64,000 nt of DNA, taken from the NCBI GenBank assembly GCA_028023455.1, contig JAQFVV010012529.1, positions 2,666,001-2,730,000 on the forward strand, read 5' to 3'. Position 1 is the stretch's first letter, and each line of letters starts with the position of its first letter. The DNA is from Epiperipatus broadwayi (taxonomy: Eukaryota > Onychophora > Udeonychophora > Euonychophora > Peripatidae). The notes beneath the pieces were generated by a model, which was not told where the DNA came from, made no database searches, and was given only the letters and a program-made list of their open reading frames with translations. This document shows, piece after piece, positions 36,931 through 49,835 of this stretch. The translations under genes and the position numbers were made by a program.

Positions 36931-38656
36931 TTATCATTATAAATTACAATACTTACAGAAAAAAAACAAAAACATTACTTTATGTAAATATGATCAGTTT
37001 GATGTTTGAATTATTTTTAGATGGAAGATATATCTCTTTCTGTTCACTCTACTCAATGGGAATTATATAGAGATATACATTTGGATAATTTATCTTGTGC
37101 TTTACTGATTATGTAGTGATTTCATCCAAAGATAAAATAAACAAATACTAAACATAAGCTGAAAAAGAAGATACAAAACGTAAAAGAAAATCAGGAGAAA
37201 GAAAAATGAATTTGACAGATTTTTTTTTATTTAAAAAAAAATAGAATCCATTAATCTTAGTGAATGAATTTAATGATAATATTAGTATTTTATAAACTAA
37301 TCTTGAATTTTATAATCATGAAAGTTATATTATATTCTAAACTAACAAAGACAAATGGATTTAGCATCTGCTTAACTACCTATGTAACTAGATACTAAAT
37401 CCAGTCAGAAAGATCTTTATTTAAGATAAGTAGTATTGATAGAATATTTTAACGTGACTAATAATTCATTATTCCAATTTCTTAAAAATCAGAATTTTTT
37501 TTTTCATTCCCCAAAAATATTTTTACTTAATTTTTTTTTTCTGCATCTATTTTTGTTGTGTTCTTATATTACTGACAGACCATTTTATTTTAGCTGACGC
37601 TTGTTTTATCAGTTGATTATAGGATAATTTGATACTTGAATGTTTTTATACTTTTTAAATGTATTAATTGCTGTACTTTTTTTAATGCAGTGATCTGTGA
37701 TTTTCTATTTAAGTGATTATTACTATTTTCATCTTTCATAATTGAAGAAGCCTTATTTATTTTTATATTATGTATGATTTAATGATACATGTATCAGAAT
37801 ATATTTAATTAGTTAGGAGTTTCTTTACATTGCTTATAGCTAGTTGATATGAATATTTTATGATATGGTTACTTTATTGTTTTGTATTATTTTGTTCTGA
37901 CTTTTTGATAAATTTTGTATTTACAAACATCATTTTATAACTATTTGATTATATCTTTTAACTTATGTTTAGTTATGTTTGTTAGTGTTATATATATAGT
38001 TTTATTAGCCTAGACTATTTGTGATACTTGGTTTTGCCATTTTTATTTATATAATAAAAATCATTTTTAAAAAATAAAACAAGCAAAATAAATAAATAAA
38101 AATAACCATTAAGTCATTGAAAAAAGAGAATCAGAAAATAAAAACTGAAAAGTGTCAGTTTAGATAGTCTTGATTAGTACTGAATACTACATCAAAGACT
38201 ATTAGAAGGCTTATTTGATTATTTAACACAGTTTTTTTTAAAAGCCTGCTAGCTGTTCACATTAGTTATAATTGCTCATAGCTTTATAATGTTCCCTTAT
38301 TTATGATAGTGTAAGTGATAATTGAACAATCATTAACTAAGTAGTTCAATTTATGGAATGTGTTTGGACACAGCTATTCAAATTAGAAGCTGATAAAATT
38401 TATTAAGTAAAAAAGTATGGTGACCAGTGAAGATTCAAGCCTAGCCCAGAAGTGTCTAGGAAAATCAACACTAAATGGCTTCAGTGTTAAATCTAGGAGA
38501 AAATATTTAGAACTGTGCAAGAATTCTATTACTTGTGCATTATTTTTTCTATTTTTCAAATAATTTTTTGATTAAATATCCATAAAGATATCTCAAACAA
38601 TGATTCAATAGTAATTATGATTCATTTAATAGATTTTTTAAAATATTTTCTATAAG
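36931..38656. other. AT-rich intergenic DNA, no gene seen
   Basis: No supported feature. Confidence 0.55.
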
Positions 38657-39534
38657 GCAACTTGGGTAAAACTGCAGTTTACAGATCACGGACAAAATTT
38701 TGTAGTTTAAATTTTTTTCACTAGAGGGGTTCGTGTCGAATTATTTAAAAATTTGTTGTGAAATTTCAAATACACAAAATTATAATATAAAAAAATAATA
38801 AATAAATAATTATATTATAAAAAATAATTTATTAAAATAATAACAATATATCCTATCAACATTCATAATTACTGTCCATTGTAGTTTTCGCTTACAATAG
38901 CGATAAAATTCGCAAAGACTGCATCGGTCATGTAGAAAGTCCTGAAAGCAAATTCCTGCAGATAGGATTCGAATAAAGTACTGCTGGTATCACACTGATG
39001 TTTGAGCTTGCATTTAGTTCTCATCCACATTTTGTGTGTGGATATCAGGGTCGTGAGGATCTACAAAGTTTTCCTGGTGTATGACAACAGAGTGCATATA
39101 TACACCATTACGGACTGTGCTTAAGTTGTTGTATGCACCCCATCTGTCTGCACTGCACGCCACAATGCTGACATAGGTACTATTCTTAAGCAAGCTCCTC
39201 CTTGCTAACCACTTCATTGCTAACTCCGGAGTTTGAAGTTCATCCATCAACAGCTGCGATGTCCAATTTTCTACGCGAATATCTGCAGCGTGTAACACTT
39301 CAATTTCTGGCATTATAACTACATTACCATTTATAGGATTCATTGCCCCAAGACAATGTAACAATTTCACACTAGTAGAAATACTTTATAGGAGTTTGCT
39401 TTGCGAATTTTATTTTTTCTATTAACAAAAACTATAATGCACAATAATTCGACAAGAAACACTCTGGTGAGAAAAATGTGAAACAAAATTTGAATTTTAT
39501 TGTGACCTGTAAACTGCAGTTTTACCGCAACTTG
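38657..39534 (-). mobile_element. Merlin DNA transposon, internally deleted, intact ends
   Basis: The terminal inverted repeats GGTAAAACTGCAGTTTACA (38665-38683) and its reverse complement (39508-39526, one mismatch beyond) enclose 862 bases. An exact 8-bp direct repeat, GCAACTTG, flanks them (38657-38664 and 39527-39534). Eight to nine base duplications are the rule for the Merlin superfamily, and the inner minus-strand frame encodes an ISXO2-like (IS1016/Merlin) transposase fragment. The element is mobile only in trans if at all. Perfect target duplication and little divergence between the ends suggest a fairly recent insertion. Confidence 0.9.
38869..39370 (-). pseudogene. Merlin (ISXO2-like) transposase, deleted and frameshifted
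   Basis: The first frame (39370 down to 39014, 118 codons) holds an N-terminal piece ('QTPELAMKWLARRSLL') joined directly to the C-terminal catalytic part: 'CSADRWGAYNNL' (second catalytic Asp, D.W.AY), 'VIHQENFVDP' and 'HTQNVDEN' (third catalytic acidic residue). The central third, including the zinc-binding pair of cysteines and the first catalytic Asp, is absent, so the protein is well under half the usual length of roughly 270-300. A frameshift just after HTQN moves the rest ('MWMRTKCKLK', 'YLQEFAFRTFY', 'DAVFANFIAIVSENY') into another frame ending with TAA at 38869-38871. Confidence 0.85.
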
Positions 39535-42500
39535 TATCAATATCTCATGGAGGCTTATATCAAAGAATGGGTAGTTATTGTTAAGAAATTAGTGAGATAG
39601 TAATATTTTTACAGTAATATTGTAAACATGTACTATATTGCAAAATTTAATGTGAGCGCTTTTTATTCAGTAAAATTACAGTATTTAGCTGTTGGATATG
39701 CAAATAGTAAGGAAGTTGTTTTTAAGAATACTTTTATCACATAGCCAAGTAGTGACAGTTATTTATTCTAAGAAATTATTTTATATCTAAGTTTTGAAAA
39801 ATGAAAATAAAAAAATCATGATATGGTTTGTCACTTATAAGTGCCATAGATTAATGCCAATTTTTTTTTGCTGCAGAATCTTATATTCATAAAGATGGCT
39901 TCCTGAATGGAAAGATGAACATACTGTTTTTGTGGAATTAGAAATATCTTTGAAAAATATTTAAAACTTTATTTATCTTATTAAAAAGATAGTGTTATCA
40001 TAAATGAATTTTCTGTTTGCTATTTCTGGAACATCACTGATGAATATATTAATAAATTATGTGAGAAAATTGATCTCTATTGGAGACTATTCTATAAAAA
40101 AAAAGTTTTTGTTACTATTAGTATTAATAATTTCTTGGTTTTTATCATTCAAAATATTATGTCGCCAGTTAAAGGTTTTTCTCTTTTTTTGTATTTAAGA
40201 ATTTTAAAAACTTTTAAATCATTTTATCTTGAGTCATAAACTAAACTTTGAATAATAATGATAGGATCAGTATTTAATTTTGAAAGCATTTTTAGGGTGA
40301 GTAATTAAAGATAAAACTTGTTCATGACGACTTTATTCTAGCTTGTATCTAGTCCATTCTTATGGTAGATGACTTTTAACTATTGACATAATTATTGATA
40401 AGATTATTTTTCACAGAGTTTGTAGGGAATACTTATTAATGATATTAGATATTTTTTTAATCATTGTCCATATTTTTTATAATTAAAGACTGGTATAGTT
40501 TTATTTTTACAACAGAATTTTGCAGTCATTATTGTATGAATAATCTTGATGAATAATTTTGCAAAAATGCTTTGATTTTTGGTTCTAAATTTTTGTATTT
40601 TATATGCTTCTGAAATCTTTCTTTGTTTAAGTCAATGAAAAGCAAGTGCAGTTTCATAAATCTTTATTATTTTTATTAGCTTTGAATTAGAAAAATATTC
40701 TTATTTCTGTTCCAATCATAAATTTTCTGTTTTTTTTTAATCAGATTTAGAATTAGAAGTTTTATATCTAAGATTAGCAGGCTCATATAGCCATTTTAAT
40801 GTATCTCATAAAATTTTCTTTTTCTATAGTCTTGTGTTTTCTTTTTTAGTTCCATCAAAAGATTTTTTTTTAGTTTGGTAACAATTTCCAAATAATAGAC
40901 ATATGTTGATTCTTACTGCTTTTGTTTCAATCTGTAATAAATTATTTTTGCTATCTTTGGAAGATAGAATTTTTTGGTATCTATTATTATGAATTTATTA
41001 AATGTTTTTATAGCAAAAAAGATGATGGGATTTTATGAATATTCATTCTTTCTAAAATATCCAATATATTGATTTTAGTCAGTCAACTGTCTTTAAATTT
41101 TATTTTAGAACTTGATGAATCTAAATTATGGTTTGTGCTGAATATAGTAGAATGGATTCAATAGGAGTAGACAATGGCATTTTTTAAAAAACCAAATCCT
41201 AAATGTTGAGTTATAGCTTTACATATTTGATCTGAATATAATATTCCATATTGAAAATATTAGTATATTGTTTAAAGTCATCCAGTCTAAACATTGAGAA
41301 TCTGCTTTTTTTCCATTTGCAGAATTATTTTAATATAATTTTAAATTAACTTTATTTAGTTTACTATATATATTTTAAAAAGTTATATGATAAAATTGTA
41401 TTGATATTAGAGATTATTTACTAGTCTTGTCAAAACAAACAAAAGCGGGGAGGGTAAAAGAAATTTCAAGTAGGGAAGTAGCAAAATAGATATTCATATA
41501 TATCAAATATTAGTTATAATTGAGCAATAATCTATATATATTAAATAGTATAACCAATAGCTAAATCACTGGGTTATTGTGAATGAGATCAGATTCCAAA
41601 CAGCTGCAAAAAGTAATAACTGGTGTATGGAACTGTCTGTGGTCTTAATGTTATTTAATTTTTTTTAGAAAGAGTTATTTACTTTGAGACATGAGATTAA
41701 AGCTTAGATAGCATCTTACAAATCAGTGTCAAAAAATGAATACAGTAATACCTATATTGGGAAAAAGACCACTCTGCATATTATTAATAATTATTTTATT
41801 AATGTAGAAATTGTAGCAAAATCAAATATGGTTCTTTGTAGTTTCAAAAAAAAAAAAATTCGATTATTTCAGTGTGCACCATTTAGATTTATTTTTATTT
41901 CAGATGAAATAAGAGTGTCAGTGGAAATATTTGACTTTTTTTAAAATCATGGTTCAGCAAGAATTTTATATCTTTTTTGCTAGATAATTGTTTAACACAT
42001 TATTTTCAAGATAATTGCTGTTATTTACAGTAATTTACTTTGTTAATTGTAGATATTAATTAATTGATATATCAGCTGTTTGTTAATTATTTTCTTGTTT
42101 ATTTTCAATTTTATTTACATTTAGAATATGTAAAAAGAGCCATAATGTATTTGATTTCAATAAGACAATAACATTTTATCATTAATTTATATATTTACAT
42201 TAATATATAATACTTTATAGTAAATCAATATGAAATTTGATGTACTTGGGATTTTTTTATCAAATAAAATCTTGAGGGGAAATGCTTCCAGTTTGTTGTT
42301 TAAACGAACATTTTAAATGTTATTTTTAAGACCTTAGCACAAGGAAGTCAGCTGTCAGTAAGAACTAATTGCTAAACAGTTAGAATTCTCAACTAGGATT
42401 TTTAACAATCAGAATAAATTATTCAATTGGCTGAACAAGCTCAAAATTTAAAGTTTATTTACATATAAAAACACGAAGTCGTTCAGAATTATAATATAAC

Positions 42501-44786
42501 TAAGATTTATAGTTTGTAGTTATCTTCACCCTACTCTAGAATCATCTTGGGTTCTAGATAGGGTGAATTATAATTGCTTTTGAAAACATATCAGGGATCA
42601 TGTAGTAATGTTGTTAATAATTTATAAATTAAACACTTTTTATTGAATTTTACTATATTTTAGATTGCAAAATAAATTTTTTAAAGTGAATTTCTAAAGG
42701 TAATTCATCTGATTCATACATAAAATTAAAAATCAGATAAATTAATTACAAAAGTTTGAATTAGCCTGCATATCAAATTTAAATAACTTGCTATGCATTT
42801 ATGATTGTCAAAGTTGTAATACATTCTAGTTTTACTCCTTTCCTTTGTTTTTCAGATTTAATCTCAAATTTTTTTAAAAGATAAACTGCTTAATATTGTT
42901 ACAAAATTGGTTGTGTAATCTGTTATTTACATTAACTAATATTAGCATTAGCAAGGTTTACTAACAAAGAAAAAAAAAATAATGATTATGAAAATGATTT
43001 TAGAATAGAGAATTACTCCTGCTAGTATAAATACTAAATGTAAGTTAGGGGAGTTCATGATATTCTTTTGGTACAACAACAAAAAAATCATGAAATTTAA
43101 GCATAAAGAATTAACACTTGATATACTTAAGCATTGCTTGACTTCTTTAATATACATTGATATGCATTATATTATTAGGTTATATTTAAAATTATAGTGT
43201 GTTTAAAAATTGGTGAGTAGATTTTCTGAAATATCTGATTATATGCAGTGCAAAATAATGTTTCTGTTAAGAAAGAAGCCATCTTCAATTCAGTTTGCAC
43301 CACAATATTAATAGCCTGTGACTTAATCAATGCTGGTTCTAAAATGGAGATAGATACAATCATCATATCTAAAAGTCTTCAATCTAGTTTGTTATGTGAA
43401 ACATTCTTCTATTTTTTTTTTTAATTTAAAGATTTTTGGAGAAATGCTTCTCTATCAGCAACATTAATACTTTATTTATGTTCCAATGGAAGTTCAACTT
43501 GAATTAAAAGAGGAAACACTTTCCATTTAATGGATTTTGCCAATTGTATATGAGGGAAGACTAACATAGTTATAAAAAAAATGAAAAAATGTCATAAAGT
43601 TAAAGTCAAAAAAGAAAAAATTTAACTCCTTATTGCCCAGGAATTAGCAATTCTGGTGAGTAATGATCTCCTTCCATTTGTTTCTTTTTGAAGAATTAAT
43701 AGACATTTGCCCTGAAGTGAGCTTATTTAAAAGTTTGTTTTATCGTTATATATGGAAGTAAAAAAAAAAAAAAATTTGAATTAATATCTAAAAAATTAAT
43801 ATTGTATATGTATGTGAACATTTGTTTAATTTCTCATGATAATTTCATTTATTAAATATATCATTTAAAATGAAATATATTTTAAATTCTATAATTTAAT
43901 AGTTTTTATGGGGAAAAAAAAATCAGTTACATATCCCTTGAGAATATCTTTAAATTATCTATCTCTCTGATCTCAAATAATCCAGATAGAGTTTATGTTC
44001 TTAGAATATCAACTTTTTTTTTTTTTTTTATTAGCAGTTACTGCATTTTTTTTATAATTTTGGTGAAAACTTGATTTTCTGCATAAATTTAATAGTAGAT
44101 TACAAAATATTAATATATTTATAGTTTTATTAAAAAAAAAAAAAAGATTACAAAATATTCACAAACAATTTTCAAATCTCTCTTGGCTATTTTTTAATTT
44201 GGCTTTCTTTCTTTTTTTTTTGTTAGATTTTTTACAGTCACAATAGTTCTTGAGATAAGTTTCGGTCTATTCAATATCTCTTTTCTAATTAAGATAAACA
44301 TTTTTGTTAATAAAATACTTGGAAAAAATCTTCATATTTATATTTCAAAATACACACCTCAGTATTATAATTAAATGAATGGCTTACATGGACAGATTCA
44401 ACAACTATCTGTGTTCTGTTTTTGAACAGGGCAAATAATAAAATAATATATTAATTTTTTTAATCACAATATTTTTTTGTGAACATCAGGAAATACTCAT
44501 TCCATCATACAACTTGTAAATGATGACCTATCACGATATTTTTAAAATTTATCTTCAATTTTTTTTGGCATTTAAAAAAAAAGTCTTTGTGAAATGAACA
44601 TATTACACAAAAATCCAGACTTTTAATTGGTACTATACAGTTTACATTAATTTTTTTATACGTGTTTAGATAGGCAAAGTTTTATTATTTTTTAATATTC
44701 AAATCATAATAGAGAAATTTAATTTACATAACACAGAAAACCAATAAACATCACATGATCATCATTTCTTATGCTTGCTTATAATT
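39535..44786. other. AT-rich intergenic DNA, no gene seen
   Basis: About 5 kb without a supported gene. Short frames (40004-40198, 41726-41944, 42948-43157, 43175-43366) have no domain. A small 45-base hairpin (TTCACCCTACTCTAGAA ... TTCTAGATAGGGTGAA) lies at about 42524-42568. Confidence 0.5.
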
Positions 44787-44996
44787 GTTATTAAAACAGG
44801 AAAACTCACTATATGTATTGCCACACATTGCAAGCTAGAGTAATCAATGGATGCCAGATGGCTTGTGCATAAAATCAAACTCACTATACTCATCCAATAG
44901 ATGGGGATTTTATCCACAAGCCTTCTAGCATCCATTGATTACTTTAGCCTGCAGTGAGTGGCAATATGTATAGTGAGTTTTGCATGTTTTAATAAC
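44787..44996. repeat. 210-bp foldback (MITE-like)
   Basis: GTTATTAAAACA begins the left arm and TGTTTTAATAAC ends the right arm. The arms (about 85 bases) share AACTCACTATA, TATTGCCAC, TAATCAATGGATGCCAGA and GGCTTGTG. The loop contains CATCCAATAGATGG. A single-arm relative lies at 21318-21480, so this is a dispersed family. Confidence 0.8.
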
Positions 44997-46967
44997 ACAG
45001 AAAGGATAATATAATTGAATTCTTTTTTTTTTTGGCTAAACTTATAAATTTTTAGCTAAAAATTTAATTTTTTAATACACACTCATTTACTCCTCATATC
45101 TGCATAATTGCTGATTTGACTAATGAATTCATTCTTCATCCAACAAGAATTAGAAAAACTATGTTATCATCATTTATCTTTTGTCATAATTGACTATATA
45201 ATCTCATACTAAGTGCAGATTCAAAGCAAGAGTCATAGTTCAATGAAAATAAAAGATGTCTTATTGTTATATTAAATGTTCATTTATTATTATTTTTAAA
45301 CATCACTAAAATATTTACCTTCAACTCATTTGTTCTTTTTTTCTCTGCAACCACTTTAATGAAGATGCAGAACACCTGATTGCCTATACTTGATTATTAA
45401 CAAATGAGATTTCAGGACAAATTATTATTTTTTTGTAAAAAATCTATCTTATTTTTTAAATTTTATTTATCAAAGATACAATTAAATTGCATGTATTTTT
45501 TTTTTGTCCTATTGTAATACAAACCACTGCTAGAAAGTTTCAACAGTACTCTCTGTATTTAGAAGCAGAAAGTCTGAATCATGCAACTTAGCTTAGTTTA
45601 CTTTCCCAAAGTCTTCATCATTTAATCATTGCATATTTCCATTCATCGCATGAAGATGTAAATACCATTACATTCATAACATTGAATATATATATAATCA
45701 ATTGTGTTGATTCATATAATAAATAAAACTAACATTATAAATCATTAGATGAGAAATTAATTTTTTTTTTTTATTTCTACAAGTTCATATATATTTTCCA
45801 CTAACTATCTAACTTAACTATTTTTTTTATATAAAGCAATCTAATTACTGTGTTTTTAAAAATCAATTTAACATTTTATTTTAATATTACTTTAGATATC
45901 AAAGCAATATTTGAATTCATGAAATGAAATAAAATTTTATTCTTATATATTTCAGTTTTGTATTAAAATCATTTATTATTATAATTTATATTATGGTCTA
46001 AAATCAATAGTTATGGCCAAAAATATTATTTATATAGTCTGGTTTAAATTAAATATATTGTGTTAAGAGGATGCTAAACAATGTCAAACTACAACCACCT
46101 ATGATAAAGTACTGTTTTTTTTTAATATAGAACTCTATTACTTATTTACCTATATTCAAACAGATACATGCCTAGAAATAGTTATGATTAGTAGTAGAAT
46201 GATATTTGTATTTAATTTTTTTTCTCTATTTTTTTAAATTGATCTTTTTTCTTTCTTTCAGTAGAATAAATCAAAAAAATTAGATCAGTTTATTTTTATC
46301 ATTATAAAATAAAATATCTGACATTATGCTAGCATCATAATATCAACAAAAGAAATTAACATTTGACTACTATTTTTTTTAAGCAATTCACATCAAGAGA
46401 TAAATATGATATTAAGTCAATTTTATTATCTTTAAAATGTTTTATGTAGACTAATGTTTATGAAAATATATAGCTTCTTGTGAAATTTATAATGTAAACA
46501 TCTAAGATGTGATGAGTGAGTGCAGCTATGGATTACTCTCCTGAAGGTCAGTTTCAACATAAGATAATAATAATAATTCATTAGAAAATAATTGACATTG
46601 CAAAAATATTATAAGTTCTTGAATTTGTTAGCAGTTAGTGGAGGTTGATAGGGTGACTCATTTTTTGTTTTTATATTTGTAGTATTTATCATTTTATTTT
46701 AAAATAATATAGTTGAATTTTCTTTTTAATCGATAGATATTTTCTATTTAATTAGTTACTTTGGAGATTTTTTTTTGTAAATCTTTAATATAAAGCATTT
46801 CTTTAAATTATTTAAATAAAGATTTTTAAAACTGTAAAATCAAGTTATTAAAAAATAAATAGAATATATATGTTATGTAAATTAATTTTTAAAAAATAAT
46901 TTATACCATAAATTTATGTATGGTTATAAATACATATATATTATATACAAATATTAAATCATCCCAC
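44997..46967. other. AT-rich intergenic DNA, no gene seen
   Basis: No supported feature. Confidence 0.55.
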
Positions 46968-47115
46968 ATGGTTAAGAAATCCAGTACTGCCCTCTGTGAA
47001 CTAATATATAAATACATTAAAGTTTGTATTTCAAAATAGCCAACTCAAAATGATATCACTTTGAACTATATTTATATATTAGTTCACAGAGGGCGGTACT
47101 GGATTTCTTAACCAT
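46968..47115. repeat. 148-bp foldback at the 5' edge of the CR1 element
   Basis: ATGGTTAAGAAATCCAGTAC (46968) and its reverse complement ending at 47115 form arms of 47 bases with one or two mismatches, around a 54-base loop. It lies exactly where the readable CR1 ORF1 starts (47117), between AT-rich flank and element. It either inserted into the element's PHD-coding region, with the rest of the 5' end lost, or marks the truncation point. Confidence 0.8.
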
Positions 47116-47116
47116 A

Positions 47117-48034
47117 GTGTGTGCTGATGTGTATCACTTGAAATGTTTGAATAAGAATAGAAAGGATGTAACAGGTTTCTGGTTATGTAGTCAGTTAAAT
47201 GTGATAAAGGAGGTGAGAAAGTGGTTTCTAAGTGTAGGTAGTCTAAAGAGAAAGCCAGGGAAAAGGGAACAAAATGTAGTTAAGGCAGATAGGACAGAAT
47301 ATGGTTTTAGTGGAGTGTCAGGAGGTATGGGTGGAGAAAGTAGTAGTGTAATGGGGATGTTTAGCCAGAGAATAAGTAACATAGAGGAAGAAGTGAAGGA
47401 TGTAGAAGTAAAATTAAAATTGTTAAAGAAGAAGTGTGAGCAGCTAAAGGAATTATTGAGTTCAAATGATAACGAAGAAATGGATAAGGAGGTCTAGAAG
47501 GTGGTAGAAAATGTTACAGATGGAGTAGAGAAAGTAGACTATGAGACAGTATTGATAGATTGACTAATTAGAGAATGTGGGGATATAATTGCAAGGGAAA
47601 ATAGAAGTAGGTATGTAAGAGTATGTTTGCCTGGAGCTAGAATTAGGGATGTGACAGATAAAGTAAGAAAGCAAGATAGTAGAGATGTGTATGTTATGGT
47701 AGGGACTAATAATTTTCCAGAGCCATCAGAGAGAGAGAGAGTAATGGATGAGTACATAGAACTGATTAGGAATTTGAGTAAGTTTAAAGGAAGAGTAGGG
47801 GTACTTGGATTATTACCAAGCTTTGACAAGAGGCATTTGTTAGATTGTGCATGTTCTATAAATGAGAGATTGAGAAAATTGTGTGAGAAAAATAATGTTA
47901 TGTTTGTGGATGTATGGGATTGGTTTATTGGAAAGAGGGAGTTATATAGTAAAGATGGATTGCACATGAGAAAACAAGGAAGTGAAGTTTTAGGGAGTCT
48001 AATGTTTAAAGAATATAATTCGGGAAACTTTTAA
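47117..48034 (+). pseudogene. CR1-type ORF1: PHD remnant plus SGNH/GDSL esterase
   Basis: A single frame with two in-frame stops (just before 47500 and near 47562). It opens with 'CADVYHLKCLNKNRKDVTGFWLC', the C-terminal half of a PHD-like zinc finger (H..C...W.C), then a basic, coiled-coil-like stretch ('ISNIEEEVKDVEVKLKLLKK'). The second part is an SGNH hydrolase: 'PGARIRDVTDKV', 'VYVMVGTNN' (block III Gly-Asn), and 'SKDGLHMRKQG' (catalytic Asp-His). The first block with the nucleophile Ser is damaged ('VLID*LI' where VLI.GDS is expected). In CR1-group LINEs this protein binds RNA; the role of the esterase is not settled. The 5' end is missing. Confidence 0.8.
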
Positions 48035-48261
48035 AGGGGGGGGGTCGACTTTTAAATTGTAGTTTATCAAAATGAAGAATGGATGGGATGTAAGAAATAA
48101 GCAAAAGATAGTTGATTTAGATATAAGTGTAGATGTGGAGAAGGAATGGATCTGTAAGATTAATGGTAAGAAAGTTTTTTATAAATGTAATGGAGAAGAA
48201 AGAATCAAAAAGAATTTATAAAAGAGTAGTTAGGAAAGAAGAAATTTGGTAAAATTGGTAT

Positions 48262-49416
48262 TTGAATATGCAAGGTGGTAGGAGACCAGAAAAGTGGCTG
48301 GAATTAAACAAAGCAATTGAAAATGAAGAGCTTGAGGTATTAGCAGTAAAGGAAACACATCTTAGAGAAGAAGAACCTATTTTGGAAGATTTGGTATGGC
48401 AGGGTGTAAATAGAAAAGAAAAAGAAAAAAGCGGTGGTGGTATAGGTGTTACATCAAAAAAATATTTAAATATTGTTAAATGTCAAAAACCTTTGTGGTT
48501 TGAAATAAGGTTGGGTAGACAAGAATGGATGGTGGCTGTAGTGTATATAGCCATGGGAAATAGTCAAACTGTAATGGAGTGGAACAGTAATATATATGAA
48601 TGCCTAGTTAAGGATATGCAGAGATTTAAAGAAAAGGGGAAGAGAATAATGGTTATAGGAGATATGAATGGACATATTGAAGAAATTGATGATATAGATA
48701 ATAAGAATGGTCAGTTTTTGAAAGAATTTTGTCAAAGAGTAAATTTGAGCATTAGGAATTTATCAAATATTTATGAGGGACAATACCCATGGTCTAGGAA
48801 TAATATATTTTACACAATAGATTATGCATTGGTAGAGAAAGATGGAATGAATAAAATATAGAAAATTAAGGTGTTTGATAATGAAGAGAGAGAGTATGTA
48901 ATAGTGCTCATAATTTCTTTGTAATAGAAATGGTTAGTAATGTGATGGAGAATAGAAATAAAAGTAGAAACAATAGTGAAAGATGTGGATGGAGAGTGAA
49001 TGATAAGAATAATCTGGAAGAGTATAAAATACAAGTTGAAGAAGCCACGGAACAGTTGGTTGGGGGTGAGTATAAGGACTGATGTGGTGAAATAGAAAAA
49101 GTGGCAAATAGGGTTTTAGTTGAGAATATGCAGAAGAATAAAAGTAATAAAAATGAGAGTTAGTAAAAGTGTAAAAGAGAGGAAAGAAGCATGCAGAGAA
49201 TATAAGTGTGCTATTAAGAACAAAGAAAGTGAAAAAGATATTAATGCTAAATGGGGAAAGTACTTAGAAAAGAAGTTGGCTAAAATGGATAATTATAGAG
49301 AGAGGATGAAGTTGAATAGTAAATTGTTGGAGGATATTAATAAAATTGGAAGAGATGGGAGTAAAAAAATTTGGAATTACATTAAAAGGAGAAATGTAGG
49401 AGAGATAGAGAGATAG
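48262..49416 (+). pseudogene. CR1-type ORF2 N-terminus: AP-endonuclease and linker
   Basis: The frame 48262-48861 reads 'MNMQGGRRPEKWLEL', 'VLAVKETHLREEE' (catalytic Glu), 'GGGIGV', 'VIGDMNGHI' (Asp/Asn pair) and 'TIDYALVEKDG'. These are the ordered motifs of the APE-type endonuclease of CR1-group LINEs, which cuts the target to prime reverse transcription. The final SDH box is not readable after the stop at 48859. A charged linker follows (49120-49416, 'RKEACREYKCAIKNKE'), which in the family joins endonuclease and RT. An earlier ORF2 start around 48072 is possible but interrupted. Confidence 0.8.
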
Positions 49417-49609
49417 TATTAATAGATGATGAGGGAATAGAGTGTAACTCTAGAGAAAAATTAGAGAGAATCTAGATGTATAATGGTTATAGAAAAGATA
49501 TTAGATGTGAAGGACATAGTGATAGAAAACATGAAAGCATTTAGTAATGGGAATATTAAGTTTACAAAAAATGAACTGAATGAGGCAGGGAAGAGACTGA
49601 AAAGTGGAA

Positions 49610-49835
49610 AGGCATGAGGTTTAGATGGATGGGCAGCAGAGATGGTAATGAATTTAGAGCATAGAGTAAAAGTAAAGCTATTATCATGTTTTAATAAGAT
49701 GGCACAGAAGAGAGTTTTTCCGGGTAGTTGCAGTAATACAAGAGTAAGATTATTATTTAAAGGAAAGGGTAACGATTATAGAAAGTTAAATAATTATAGA
49801 CCTATAGTGGTAACATCAGTTTTATATAAAGTTTT
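49610..49835 (+). pseudogene. CR1-type RT, first half
   Basis: 'GLDGWAAEMV' (preceded by AGKRLKSGKA-like sequence), 'CFNKMAQKRVFPGS', 'RVRLLFKGKG' and 'YRKLNNYRPIVVTSVLYKVF' are RT motifs 0 to 2a of non-LTR retrotransposons. The coding stops being RT immediately after 'YKVF', where the inverted repeat of a DNA element begins (49836). Confidence 0.8.

Noticed and set aside
42524-42568. Hairpin as a transcription terminator
   Set aside because: Short inverted repeats are common in this AT-rich eukaryotic DNA and no gene precedes it.
47539-47967. 142-codon minus-strand frame
   Set aside because: Antisense shadow of the CR1 ORF1 esterase, which has clear family motifs on the plus strand.
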